Both the position numbers and the translations under genes were made by a program. A stretch of DNA of 64,000 bases, from positions 1-64,000 of the forward strand of contig NZ_VORB01000010.1 of the NCBI RefSeq assembly GCF_007995015.1, read 5' to 3'. Each line of letters opens with the position of its first letter. The first letter of the stretch is position 1. The notes under the pieces were generated by a model that saw nothing but the letters and a program-made list of their open reading frames with translations, was not told where the DNA came from and ran no database searches. This document shows, in pieces, positions 45,775 to 54,653 of the stretch. The DNA comes from Luteibaculum oceani. Lineage in GTDB: Bacteria > Bacteroidota > Bacteroidia > Flavobacteriales_D > Luteibaculaceae.

Positions 45775-47293
45775 GCTTAGACTTATCCTCGGCGATCAAT
45801 TAAATGCGGACCATTCATGGTTCAAAGAATTAAATGCAGATAACCTTTATGTCTTAATGGAAATCCGTTCCGAAACGGACTATGTAAAACATCACATCCA
45901 AAAGGTGGTGGGAATTTTCACCGCCATGAGACAATTTGCTGAACAACTCCAAAATGCTGGACACAAGGTTGTCTACCTAAAAATTAGCGACTCCATAAAT
46001 AAACAAGACTTTGGAGAAAATTTAAGGTTCCTAATCAACCGGTTTAAAATAAAGGAGATTGAAATACAAGAACCTGATGAGTACCGATTACAAGTATATT
46101 TTCTTAATCTAAAATCTACTTTAAATAAAAATATCCATTTTTTTGATTCAGAGCACTTTATAACTAAAAAGACCGAGCTAAAAGAATTCTTTGCAGGTAA
46201 GAAGCAAACCTTAATGGAATCCTTTTACCGACACTTGAGAAACAAACATCAAGTACTTATGGATGGTGAGAATCCGGCTGGGGGTAAATGGAACTACGAT
46301 GCATACAACCGCAAGAAATTGCCCAAAAAGCATACCCCTCCACCTCCACTTCTTTTCGAGCATAATGTGGAGCAGGTTTATAAGGAAGTTCTAGAACAGA
46401 ATGTTAAAACCCTGGGTGAAATCGACCCCAGACGGTTTAGCTGGCCGATTAATAAGCAAGAATCGATACAATTATTCGATTACTTTTTAGAATACCTTTT
46501 ACCTCATTTTGGGGATTACCAAGATGCACTTAGCGAGGAGTTCTGGAGTATCTATCACAGCAGGATTTCCTTTTCTCTAAATTTAAAAATGCTTTCTCCA
46601 AAATGGATTTTAAAACGGATTGAAAGCCACTGGAGAAACAACCAGGATACCATTGACATATCTCAAGCTGAAGGATTTATACGCCAAATTTTAGGATGGA
46701 GAGAGTTTATGAGAGGTATATACTGGAGAGAAATGCCTCAATACGAAAGCTTAAACCACCTAAGCGCTCAGCGAAAGCTCCCAAGATATTTTTGGACTGG
46801 TAAAACAAAGATGCAATGCCTAAAAAGGGCGATAAATCAATCTTTAAAGCATGGCTATGCGCACCATATCCAACGCCTTATGGTAACGGGTAACTTCTGC
46901 GCTTTGGCGGGCATAAATCCCGACGAGGTTGATGATTGGTACCTAGGCATATACATGGATGCTTTTCAATGGGTGGAGATCACCAACACGCGCGGCATGA
47001 GCCAATACGCCGATGGTGGAATTGTGGGGACTAAACCCTATGTTTCTAGCGCATCCTATATGCATAAAATGGGCGACCACTGTGTAAACTGCCAATACGA
47101 TAGGAAGATTAAAATTGGTGATAAAGCTTGCCCTTTTAACAGTCTTTACTGGCACTTTATAAACCGAAACCAAGATAAACTACAGAACAACCCAAGGATG
47201 GGTATGATGTACAAGGTTTGGAACAAAATGGAAAACCAGGAAGACATTCTAAACCAAGCTGAATTACACCTTAAAAACATTGAATCCCTATGA
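45737..47293 (+). CDS. phrB: FeS-BCP photolyase (PhrB-type, (6-4) photolyase family)
   Basis: This 518-residue protein begins [10 protein letters not shown] after a GTG start and belongs to the deoxyribodipyrimidine-photolyase-related (FeS-BCP) group. The four cluster cysteines are C361, C449, C452 and C465, with spacing 88-3-13, identical to that which I recall for Agrobacterium PhrB. The FAD region contains [11 protein letters not shown] and [13 protein letters not shown]. It probably repairs (6-4) photoproducts with blue light. It overlaps DUF2256 and cry-DASH genes. Confidence 0.93.
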   Translation: MKNVDDIKSKHTKLRLILGDQLNADHSWFKELNADNLYVLMEIRSETDYVKHHIQKVVGIFTAMRQFAEQLQNAGHKVVYLKISDSINKQDFGENLRFLINRFKIKEIEIQEPDEYRLQVYFLNLKSTLNKNIHFFDSEHFITKKTELKEFFAGKKQTLMESFYRHLRNKHQVLMDGENPAGGKWNYDAYNRKKLPKKHTPPPPLLFEHNVEQVYKEVLEQNVKTLGEIDPRRFSWPINKQESIQLFDYFLEYLLPHFGDYQDALSEEFWSIYHSRISFSLNLKMLSPKWILKRIESHWRNNQDTIDISQAEGFIRQILGWREFMRGIYWREMPQYESLNHLSAQRKLPRYFWTGKTKMQCLKRAINQSLKHGYAHHIQRLMVTGNFCALAGINPDEVDDWYLGIYMDAFQWVEITNTRGMSQYADGGIVGTKPYVSSASYMHKMGDHCVNCQYDRKIKIGDKACPFNSLYWHFINRNQDKLQNNPRMGMMYKVWNKMENQEDILNQAELHLKNIESL

Positions 47294-48543
47294 AAAAAGG
47301 ATTGTATTGGTTTAGAAATAACCACAGGTTGGATGATAATCCATCTCTAAATTTCGCGGTAAATAACTATGATGAACTCCATTACATCTATGTCTTAGAC
47401 CCAAGTCAATTTGAAGATACCGCATGGAGTTTTCCGAGAATGGGCACTTGGCGTTTAGCCTTTTTGGTTGAATCCCTTACAACGCTTCAAACTGAATTAA
47501 ATAATAAAGGTGCAGCGCTTACTTTTAAAATAGGGAAACCCTCAGAAATCATTCCAATTACCTGTAAAGAACTCGGGATCAGAGAATTGGTTTGCAGTTC
47601 AGAACCTGCAATTTGGGAAAGAAATGAGCTTCAAGAAGTTGGTCAAACCCTTACCATACACCAAAGACGAGATGGGAATTTAATAGATCAACTTCCCTTT
47701 TCCATGGATATGTTCCCGAAGGGTTTCAGTGGATTTAGAAAAAAGGTGGAGCGACATCTAAACATTCGTCCTACTCTTTCTACTCCTCTCTCATTTCCTG
47801 GAAATAATCAAAAATTAAAGTCAGATCCTTTTCCAGATACCATGGGTCGTGCAAAATACGGAGCGCTCTCTTTACCAGGAGGTGAAATTGCCGCTCAAAT
47901 GCGCCTGCACTACTATCTACATGCTTCTAAAAAAGTGAGCAGTTATAAGCAAACCCGAAACGGAATGCTCGGCGAGGATTATAGCTCTAAACTTTCTCCT
48001 TTCCTTGCTTTTGGAAATATATCACCCGTGAGAATTTACCACGAGTTAAAGAAATACGAGGAAGAAAATCAAGCGAATGAATCAACTTATTGGTTGTTTT
48101 TCGAGCTGGTTTGGCGAGAATACTTCAGGTATTGCGCAGAATTATATGGCAGTAAAATGTTTGTTTCACAAGGAGTTTCAGGTGTAGAATTAAACCCAAA
48201 ATGGAACAAAAAATTATTTCAAAAGTGGTGCAAAGGTGAAACCGGTAATGATTTTGTGGACGCCAACATGATTGAGTTGAATCAAACTGGATTTATGAGT
48301 AACAGGGGGCGACAAAATGTGGCAAGTTTCCTAATTCACGAATTGGGGCAGCCCTGGGACGCTGGAGCTGCTTATTTCGAGAAGCAGTTAATTGACTACG
48401 ACCCTAGCGCTAATTGGGGGAATTGGCAATATATAGCTGGAGTTTTTTCAGATGGAAAAAAGAAAATTTTCGATATAGAATGGCAGGCTGCACACTACGA
48501 TCCAGACGGAAAATACCGGTCTTACTGGCTTAATAGGCTATAA
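47290..48543 (+). CDS. DASH-type cryptochrome
   Basis: This 417-residue flavoprotein has the photolyase N-terminal domain (LYWFRNNHRLDDNPSL) and the FAD-binding domain (KLSPFLAFGNISPV, FELVWREYFRY, GFMSNRGRQNVASFL, DYDPSANWGNWQY). The last two motifs are diagnostic of cry-DASH. These enzymes repair cyclobutane dimers in single-stranded DNA and may sense light. It overlaps phrB by ATGA. Confidence 0.95.
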   Translation: MKKGLYWFRNNHRLDDNPSLNFAVNNYDELHYIYVLDPSQFEDTAWSFPRMGTWRLAFLVESLTTLQTELNNKGAALTFKIGKPSEIIPITCKELGIRELVCSSEPAIWERNELQEVGQTLTIHQRRDGNLIDQLPFSMDMFPKGFSGFRKKVERHLNIRPTLSTPLSFPGNNQKLKSDPFPDTMGRAKYGALSLPGGEIAAQMRLHYYLHASKKVSSYKQTRNGMLGEDYSSKLSPFLAFGNISPVRIYHELKKYEEENQANESTYWLFFELVWREYFRYCAELYGSKMFVSQGVSGVELNPKWNKKLFQKWCKGETGNDFVDANMIELNQTGFMSNRGRQNVASFLIHELGQPWDAGAAYFEKQLIDYDPSANWGNWQYIAGVFSDGKKKIFDIEWQAAHYDPDGKYRSYWLNRL

Positions 48544-48572
48544 GCCAGTTATATTTGCCCAAAGCTTCAATT

Positions 48573-48887
48573 GTGCTCGCTACCCTTATTCACTACTTTC
48601 TTCACCTGTTATTTCCTGGAATTCTAGCAAGAATTTTCTGGTCCAAAATCTGGAAAAATGCGTGGTTAATATTGCTTTCAACCATGCTGGTAGATTTAGA
48701 CCACCTACTCGCTTCACCCATTTTCGATCCAAACCGTTGTTCTATAAATTTTCATCCCTTACATAGCTACTATGCATTTCCTATTTATGTTATTCTTTTC
48801 CTACTTCCTAAAACTCGATTAATTGGCCTAGGCTTGTCGCTACACATGTTAACCGATGGCTTAGATTGTTTCTTGCAGGGGCTTTAA
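48573..48887 (+). CDS. DUF6122 membrane protein
   Basis: This small membrane protein is 104 residues from GTG 48573, or 110 from TTG 48555. I prefer GTG because the TTG lies inside a TATATTTG promoter-like motif (48550-48557) and family members start close to the LIHYFLHL segment. It has three or four hydrophobic stretches and conserved-looking DLDHL and FHPLHSYY motifs with several His and Asp, as in metal-dependent membrane hydrolases. The function is unknown. It closes the photorepair cluster. Confidence 0.75.
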   Translation: MLATLIHYFLHLLFPGILARIFWSKIWKNAWLILLSTMLVDLDHLLASPIFDPNRCSINFHPLHSYYAFPIYVILFLLPKTRLIGLGLSLHMLTDGLDCFLQGL

Positions 48888-49069
48888 TCAACTAAAGTGG
48901 TTGATGCTTGAAGGGCCTAGTTGTTGAGATGCATCAGAAATTGGGAGTCTAGGTAAAGAATAGCGACTGTTGGTCATACTTCAATCGAAAAATTTTTAGC
49001 TTGGTCGAACATTTTGCAAATTCAATTAGGGTTTGCACACTTTAGTGAGTTAAAACCATTTTGAACACA

Positions 49070-49504
49070 ATGACTGCAGGCGATAAACTAGGGAGTATAT
49101 TACTGATCGACGATGATCCGGCGAGCAATTTCTTAAATGGAACCATCATCAAAAAGGTTGGAATTACAGCGCACATTCAGGTGGCTGCTAAAGCCCAGGA
49201 TGCCTTAGATTATATCTCGAAGACAGGAATGTTTCAAGGTGCCAGCCACGATAAACCCGATTTAATATTTGTGGATATCAACATGCCACGGATGAATGGA
49301 TGGGAATTCATTGAGCAGTTTAAACGTCTTCCTAAAAATTTAACCGAGGGCAGCGTGGTTGTTATGCTAACCACAAGCGATAACCCACAAGACAGGCAAA
49401 GAGCCGCTGAACAACCAGAAATTCAGGCATTCATCAGCAAACCCTTGTCCAAATCCAAACTAAGCGGTTTAGTTTCTAAATATTTTCCGGGACAAATATT
49501 TTAA
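49070..49504 (+). CDS. Single-domain response regulator
   Basis: This 144-residue CheY-like receiver starts at ATG 49070 (TTG 49061 is possible). The acidic pocket is LLIDDDP, the phosphorylated Asp lies in LIFVDINMPRMNGWEF, and the Thr and Lys are in MLTTSD and FISKPLSKSK. No output domain is present, so it must act by protein contact or in a phosphorelay. Its kinase partner is not adjacent; the kinase at 40985 is a candidate only by proximity. Confidence 0.9.
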   Translation: MTAGDKLGSILLIDDDPASNFLNGTIIKKVGITAHIQVAAKAQDALDYISKTGMFQGASHDKPDLIFVDINMPRMNGWEFIEQFKRLPKNLTEGSVVVMLTTSDNPQDRQRAAEQPEIQAFISKPLSKSKLSGLVSKYFPGQIF

Positions 49505-49511
49505 GAGGTCT

Positions 49512-49537
49512 TACATTTACCGTAGAAAGTAAATGTA
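49512..49537 (+). repeat. Inverted repeat overlapping a start codon
   Basis: TACATTTAC and GTAAATGTA form a perfect 9-bp inverted repeat with an 8-base spacer; the last A is the first base of the M1 peptidase ATG. It could be an operator or an RNA hairpin that hides the start. Confidence 0.5.
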
Positions 49538-51141
49538 TGAAAGCCTTTTTACCCCTTTTTCTTTTACTGAGCTCCACTCTATTTGCTCAAGAACCTAAAG
49601 ATCCCACCTATAATCAATATAGATCTTGGTGGGATGTGGTGCACTACGATTTAACCGTTGAAGCCTTTCCGAGCGATTCCAGCATTAGTGGAATCAATGT
49701 TATAACGCTTGATGCCGGAAGTAAGGTTGGGATGCAAACCCTACAGATAGATTTGCAGGAACCTATGCAAATTACAGAGGTTAAGGCCAACGAAAAGATT
49801 GTTCTTCCTAAGCGTGTGGATGACCACTACCTCATAAATTTCGAAGCTAAACCTGGTTTAAACCATTTGGAATTAAAATTTAATGGAAAACCGCATGTGC
49901 CAAAAATAGCTCCATGGGAATCTGGCATCGTATTTACAAAGGATAAAGAAGGTTACGACTGGATTGCATCTGCTTGTCAGGACAAAGGCGCCAGTATATG
50001 GTGGCCTTGCAAAGATCACCCCCTCGATGAGGCAGACTCAGTTACTGTATCCATAATTTGTAAGAAACCTTATACCGGTGTGGCTAATGGGAGGTTAACT
50101 ACGGTTGAGGATCTCCCTGATAACAAAAGGAAATTTACTTGGAAAGTAACCAACCCTATCAATAATTACGGGGTTAATTTGAGTGTGGGTAATTACACTT
50201 ATTTCAAAGAAGACCTAAAAGGCGAGAAAGGCACATTAGATGCCACCTACTACGTACTTCCCCGAGACATCGAAAAGGCGAAAATTCAGTTTATGGATGC
50301 CCAAAGAACCATAGAAGCATTGGAATACTGGTTCGGTGCTTATCCATTTTATGAAGATGGCTACAAACTGGTGCAAGTCCCCTATTTGGGCATGGAGCAC
50401 CAAAGCTGTGTTACCTATGGAAATCAGTTCAAAAATGGATATTTGGGTAGAGATTTAAGTGGCTCTGGTTGGGGGTTAAAATTCGACTTCATCATTATCC
50501 ATGAAAGCGGGCACGAGTGGTTTGCCAATAGCATAACGCATAAAAACCGTGCCGACATGTGGATTCATGAAGGATTTACCTCCTACAGCGAATCGCTTTT
50601 TTTAGAATACTTTTTTGGGGATAGCGCGGGCGCGGAATATGTAATTGGAACACGCAGTAAAATAGCGAATGACAAACCCATTATCGGTGATTACAACGCG
50701 AATGAGCCTGGTTCTGGAGATATGTATTTCAAGGGTGCAAACATTATACACACTCTAAGAACCATGGTAAATGACACCGAAAAGTGGAGGTCCATTTTGC
50801 GGGAATTAAATGCAACTTTCTATCATCAAACGGTCTCTAGCTATCAGGTAGAACAATTTTTAGCGGAAAAAACGGGCTTAGATTTGGAGGGATTTTTCAA
50901 CACCTATTTAAGGACCACAAAAATTCCAGAATTACATTATGGATTTAAGAAAAACAAGGTGTTTTTGAGCTTTAAAAACGTAGAAAAGGGTTTTCAAATT
51001 CCTTTAAAACTTACGGTAAACGGTGAAATTCATGAAATTACAGTTGGCACCAAAAAAGCAAAGTTGAAATTGGAAAAAGCGGTAGAGTCACTTACCCCGA
51101 ACCCCAATTACTACCTGGTATACAGAAAACAATACTTATAA
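49537..51141 (+). CDS. Secreted M1-family metallopeptidase
   Basis: This 534-residue protein has a signal peptide (LFAQ) and the gluzincin site HESGHEW with H322, E323, H326, and E345 19 residues later (HEGFTSY). The substrate-recognition loop reads GMEHQS in place of GAMEN. The beta-sandwich N-terminal domain is present, but the large C-terminal helical domain of aminopeptidase N is replaced by a short tail, as in many Bacteroidota M1 enzymes. It may be periplasmic or secreted without a T9SS tail. Confidence 0.92.
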   Translation: MKAFLPLFLLLSSTLFAQEPKDPTYNQYRSWWDVVHYDLTVEAFPSDSSISGINVITLDAGSKVGMQTLQIDLQEPMQITEVKANEKIVLPKRVDDHYLINFEAKPGLNHLELKFNGKPHVPKIAPWESGIVFTKDKEGYDWIASACQDKGASIWWPCKDHPLDEADSVTVSIICKKPYTGVANGRLTTVEDLPDNKRKFTWKVTNPINNYGVNLSVGNYTYFKEDLKGEKGTLDATYYVLPRDIEKAKIQFMDAQRTIEALEYWFGAYPFYEDGYKLVQVPYLGMEHQSCVTYGNQFKNGYLGRDLSGSGWGLKFDFIIIHESGHEWFANSITHKNRADMWIHEGFTSYSESLFLEYFFGDSAGAEYVIGTRSKIANDKPIIGDYNANEPGSGDMYFKGANIIHTLRTMVNDTEKWRSILRELNATFYHQTVSSYQVEQFLAEKTGLDLEGFFNTYLRTTKIPELHYGFKKNKVFLSFKNVEKGFQIPLKLTVNGEIHEITVGTKKAKLKLEKAVESLTPNPNYYLVYRKQYL

Positions 51142-51144
51142 AAC

Positions 51145-52173
51145 ATGGATATTAAAAGTGTAGCTGCCGCTTTACTTACTACTGTAGTTATTGTAATCAC
51201 CTTAATTTATGGTCAATCCTTAATTATCCCCTTCATTTTAAGCGTATTACTATGGTTTATCATTAAGGAACTGCGAGAAGCAGCGCAGGAAATTTCATGG
51301 GTCAAAAAACACATTCCATCTGGAGTATTAAGTGTTTCTGCCTGTGTGTTAATAGGAATTGTTTTAACCGCTACTGGTAAAATTCTAATCCACAATATTA
51401 AAAACCTGAGCTCTTCTTTACCTGATTACGAAAAGGAGTTACAGAATATTGGTTTAGAACTAGAAAAATACGTTGGGGTAGATTACAAAAACACACTTTC
51501 GGAATATGCCTCTTCAATTGACTTTGCTGGAATTATAGAGCTGGTGATTAATTCCCTTTCAGATATTATTAGCAATGCCGTTCTTATTATCCTATACCTA
51601 ACTTTCCTTTTACTTGAGGAACGGGTATTTCAGAAGAAAATTAAGGCGCTTTACCCAGAAAAGGAGGATTATTTACGGATAAAAGACATTTTAAGGAAAA
51701 TAGATAAATCGGTAGGAAAATACATCTCCCTTAAAACGGTGGTTAGTTTAATCACGGGTGGATTGAGTTATTTTGCCTTACTCTTTATTGGGGTAGACGC
51801 AGCAATGTTTTGGGCCATATTAATCTTTCTTCTCAATTTTATACCTAACATTGGATCTCTTATTGGTACGCTATTTCCAGCATTTTTTGCCTTACTGCAA
51901 TTTAACGACCTCAATCAAATGTTTTTGGTGCTAGGTGTTGTTGGGGCTATTCAGGTGATTGTTGGTAACGTTGTGGAACCCAAAGTAATGGGCGACTCTT
52001 TAAATTTGAGTGCACTGGTGGTAATATTATCCTTAACTTTTTGGGGCGCAATTTGGGGAGTTACCGGAATGATACTAAGTGTACCGATAACCGTAGGGAT
52101 TGTTATTACCTGTGCCGCATTTCCAAGTACCAAAAAAATTGCCATTTTACTATCTGAAAACGCCGAAATATAG
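51145..52173 (+). CDS. AI-2E family transporter
   Basis: This 342-residue polytopic protein has about seven to eight hydrophobic segments and the C-terminal family pattern FLLNFIPNIGSLIGTLFP and GNVVEPKVMGDSLNLSALVVILSL. The family includes AI-2 exporters and Na+/H+ antiporter-like proteins; the substrate here is unknown. It lies 3 bases after the M1 gene and is followed directly by the K+ channel gene. Confidence 0.92.
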   Translation: MDIKSVAAALLTTVVIVITLIYGQSLIIPFILSVLLWFIIKELREAAQEISWVKKHIPSGVLSVSACVLIGIVLTATGKILIHNIKNLSSSLPDYEKELQNIGLELEKYVGVDYKNTLSEYASSIDFAGIIELVINSLSDIISNAVLIILYLTFLLLEERVFQKKIKALYPEKEDYLRIKDILRKIDKSVGKYISLKTVVSLITGGLSYFALLFIGVDAAMFWAILIFLLNFIPNIGSLIGTLFPAFFALLQFNDLNQMFLVLGVVGAIQVIVGNVVEPKVMGDSLNLSALVVILSLTFWGAIWGVTGMILSVPITVGIVITCAAFPSTKKIAILLSENAEI

Positions 52174-53013
52174 ATGAGCGAACAGGAAGGAAAATCAAAG
52201 TTTCAACGATTTATTTACATCGTAATATTTGGTGCTGACACTAAATTGGGTAAGCTTTTTGATATAGGGCTTTTCATCGCGATTTTAATATCTGTGGTCG
52301 TTGTTATGCTCGAGAGTGTTTCAACGATTTCAGAAAAGTATCACGGTGTACTGTACACAATCGAGTGGATAATCACCATTTTGTTTACCCTGGAATATAT
52401 TCTTCGCATTTGGGCTAGCGAACACAAAAAGAAATACATCTTTTCCTTTTTCGGACTAATAGATTTCTTCTCCATCCTCCCCACCTATCTCGAATTGTTT
52501 GTATCTGGAGCTGCAGCATTCGCCATCCTACGCGCAGTAAGACTTTTAAGAATATTTCGCGTTCTTAAGTTGGTACAATTTATTGGAGAAGCTAGCAATC
52601 TTCTACGATCTCTAAAGGCTAGCATGAATAAAATAACCGTATTCCTCAGCTACGTCTTAATTAGTTGCACAATTATTGGCGCCACCATGTACGTAATTGA
52701 AGGTGCAGACAGTGGATTTACCAGTATTCCCAGGTCGGTATACTGGGCGGTAGTGACCTTAACCACCGTTGGATATGGCGATATATCCCCTGTTACTCCG
52801 CTTGGTCAGTTTTTAGCAATGATTTTAATGATTTTAGGTTACGGAGTAATTGCTGTTCCTACCGGCTTGGTGACTGCTGATATTGTAAGGCAAAGTCAAA
52901 ATCAAGATGCTCGCAAATTGCTACGAACATGTAAGGGTTGTGCTACAGAAATTATAAATCCCGAAGCGCAATATTGCCATCGTTGTGGAAAATCACTTTC
53001 CGATAAGAAATAA
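52174..53013 (+). CDS. Voltage-gated K+ channel with C-terminal zinc ribbon
   Basis: This 279-residue protein has six hydrophobic segments. S4 carries regular Arg residues (LRAVRLLRIFRVLKLV), and the selectivity filter is TTVGYGD at 197-203. After S6 a cytoplasmic tail ends in a double-CxxC zinc-ribbon (CKGC ... CHRC, about 251-273), which is an uncommon addition. It is the end of a three-gene run with the M1 and AI-2E genes. It probably conducts K+; what the zinc ribbon senses is unknown. Confidence 0.92.
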   Translation: MSEQEGKSKFQRFIYIVIFGADTKLGKLFDIGLFIAILISVVVVMLESVSTISEKYHGVLYTIEWIITILFTLEYILRIWASEHKKKYIFSFFGLIDFFSILPTYLELFVSGAAAFAILRAVRLLRIFRVLKLVQFIGEASNLLRSLKASMNKITVFLSYVLISCTIIGATMYVIEGADSGFTSIPRSVYWAVVTLTTVGYGDISPVTPLGQFLAMILMILGYGVIAVPTGLVTADIVRQSQNQDARKLLRTCKGCATEIINPEAQYCHRCGKSLSDKK

Positions 53014-53016
53014 TTC

Positions 53017-53024
53017 TATTTTCG
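53017..53024 (+). promoter_or_regulatory. -7 element before the cobalamin riboswitch
   Basis: TATTTTCG is one base off TAnnTTTG and lies just before the riboswitch, in the right place to start its leader RNA. Confidence 0.4.
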
Positions 53025-53029
53025 CGGCA

Positions 53030-53190
53030 GATTTGGTTCTCCAATGGAGATTAAAAGGGAATGATGTGAAAATCGTCAACAGTTCCCGCTGCTGTAATCT
53101 TAATAAAAGCCTGCATTTTTTAAGCCACTGATTTCTCGGGAAGGCATGCAGAGTAAGAAAGTCAGAAGACCTGCCATTTCTAGCATTACA
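53030..53190 (+). promoter_or_regulatory. Cobalamin riboswitch
   Basis: The leader contains the conserved AdoCbl/cobalamin aptamer parts in order: TTAAAAGGGAAT near 53052, GATGTGAAAATC, CAGTTCCCGCTGCTGTAA near 53085, GCCACTG, GGGAAGGC near 53140, and the B12 box GTCAGAAGACCTGCC at about 53161-53175. Downstream, ACCAA/TTGGT and GTTGTTT/AAACAAC pairings before the ATG may be the expression platform. It should turn down the DUF4465 gene when cobalamin is plentiful. Confidence 0.92.
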
Positions 53191-53268
53191 AGGGGTTTTC
53201 GGGATAAAAACCAACTTGCACCTGTTGCTTGGTAGTGCGTTGTTTTTTGTAATTAATAAACAACACAT

Positions 53269-54210
53269 ATGAAAAAAGTACTACTTACTCTTGCTGTACT
53301 TCTGTGCTCATTTTGGCTAATTGGTCAAACCATCTCCACTTTCGAAGACGTTTTAAGTGGCGATTCTCTTTTAAATGGATCGGAATCTCCTCTGGGAACT
53401 ACCTACGAATCTGGATCTGCCATATTTCCAAATTATTACGACACAGCCTGGGGCGGCTACTGGAGCAACGGATTTGCTATTACTAACATATCCGACTCCA
53501 GCACAGGTGATTTTTCAAATCTATATGGAAATATCACGGGTTCTGGGTACATGTCAAACAGCTTTGCTGTAGCTAAACACAACAGTGTAATTAAAATAAA
53601 AGGGGAAGCTCAAAACAGAACCGTAAAAGGCTTTTACCTTACCAACACAACCTATGCATACCACGTAGTTAAAGACGGAAACCAGTTTTCAAAGCGATTT
53701 GGAGGAGATACCGGAAACGATCCAGATTATTTCAGGTTAGTGGTTAAGGCATATTCTCAAGGAATTTTAGGTGCCGATTCGGTTGTGGCTTACCTAGCGG
53801 ACTACCGTTTTTCTGATAACCAACAAGACTACATCCTAAAGGATTGGGAATGGGTAGATCTCACTAATTTCGGGAATGCAGATTCCATATTATTTACATT
53901 AGAAACAACCGACGTTGGATCCTTTGGTCCTAACACCCCTTACTTCTTTGCTATAGACGATTTTACCGTTGAAAATGGAAGCGTAGGAATTTTTGATAAG
54001 CAGGATTTGACTGTGAATGTCTATCCAAATCCAGCTCAGGATTATATTCTTATTGAAGACGGAAAAAACCAACCAGCCTTCATTCTTAACGCTGAAGGGA
54101 AATTGGTTAAAAACATTGCAACCAACAGAAAAGAAGATGTTTCAACCCTTCAGCCAGGTGTTTATTTTGTACAGCTAGGAACTGCGGTAAGTAAATTGGT
54201 TATTCAATAG
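53269..54210 (+). CDS. Secreted DUF4465 protein with T9SS sorting domain, B12-regulated
   Basis: This 313-residue protein has a signal peptide (LIGQ), then a DUF4465 domain (FAITNISD, TNTTYAYHVVKDGN, RFGGDTGNDPDYFRLVVKAY, YFFAIDDF) and a C-terminal T9SS type A domain (VYPNPAQDYILI ... PGVYFVQLG). The riboswitch directly upstream implies a part in cobalamin capture at the cell surface; DUF4465 genes are seen in Bacteroidota B12 loci, as I recall. No BtuB-type receptor is in the window. A terminator follows, so it is monocistronic. Confidence 0.88.
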   Translation: MKKVLLTLAVLLCSFWLIGQTISTFEDVLSGDSLLNGSESPLGTTYESGSAIFPNYYDTAWGGYWSNGFAITNISDSSTGDFSNLYGNITGSGYMSNSFAVAKHNSVIKIKGEAQNRTVKGFYLTNTTYAYHVVKDGNQFSKRFGGDTGNDPDYFRLVVKAYSQGILGADSVVAYLADYRFSDNQQDYILKDWEWVDLTNFGNADSILFTLETTDVGSFGPNTPYFFAIDDFTVENGSVGIFDKQDLTVNVYPNPAQDYILIEDGKNQPAFILNAEGKLVKNIATNRKEDVSTLQPGVYFVQLGTAVSKLVIQ

Positions 54211-54232
54211 AAAAAGGAATCTTTTTAAGCTT

Positions 54233-54264
54233 AAGGGAGATCCATTTGGGTTTCCCTTTTTTAT
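54233..54264 (+). terminator. Terminator after the DUF4465 gene
   Basis: An AAGGGA/TCCCTT stem with inner TCC/GG pairing is followed by six T on the plus strand; it just touches the stop of the convergent response regulator gene. Confidence 0.7.
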
Positions 54265-54653
54265 TTAAACCTTCTTTCAACTTCTTCAACAGAAAGCGGT
54301 TTTATCAGGTACTCAGAAACAGATTTAAATCTTAAGGATTTCACCATATCCTCCGGATGGGAACTAGTGGATAAAAATTTTATATCTGGTATAATCTCAC
54401 TGTCATCCTGAAATATTTTTTCAAAGGCAACACAAAATTCCCAGCCATCCATTTCTGGCATATTAAGATCCAACAATATAAGTTGTGGCAAAACCTCAGG
54501 CTTAGTGGAATTAGCCTTTAAAAATGCAATGGCATCCACCGATGAATTATAAGTAAGAATATCAGCACTGGGCAGAAAATCATTGAGTAAAACCCTATTT
54601 ATCAGGTTCACCACATTGTCATCATCTACCAGCATTATCCTCGTTAAAGGCAT
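54261..54653 (-). CDS. Single-domain response regulator of the ethylene-receptor-like operon
   Basis: This 130-residue receiver has LVDDDN, the phospho-acceptor in LILLDLNMPEMDGWEF, LSTSSHP and LIKPLS. It lacks an output domain. Its start overlaps the last 32 bases of the kinase gene, so it is translationally coupled and is the likely cognate partner. Confidence 0.92.
   Translation of the reverse strand: MPLTRIMLVDDDNVVNLINRVLLNDFLPSADILTYNSSVDAIAFLKANSTKPEVLPQLILLDLNMPEMDGWEFCVAFEKIFQDDSEIIPDIKFLSTSSHPEDMVKSLRFKSVSEYLIKPLSVEEVERRFK

Noticed and set aside
45286-45799. Two antisense ORFs under the TIGR03643-photolyase region
   Set aside because: They are shadows of well-supported plus-strand genes and show no family-like sequence.
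40458-48887. Genomic island or phage origin for the accessory region
   Set aside because: No integrase, transposase, direct repeats or clear base-composition shift was seen; the 3' tRNA end where insertion would occur is outside the window.
52993-53268. Minus-strand ORF across the 53.0-53.27 kb gap
   Set aside because: The sequence is the cobalamin riboswitch leader; the ORF is incidental.
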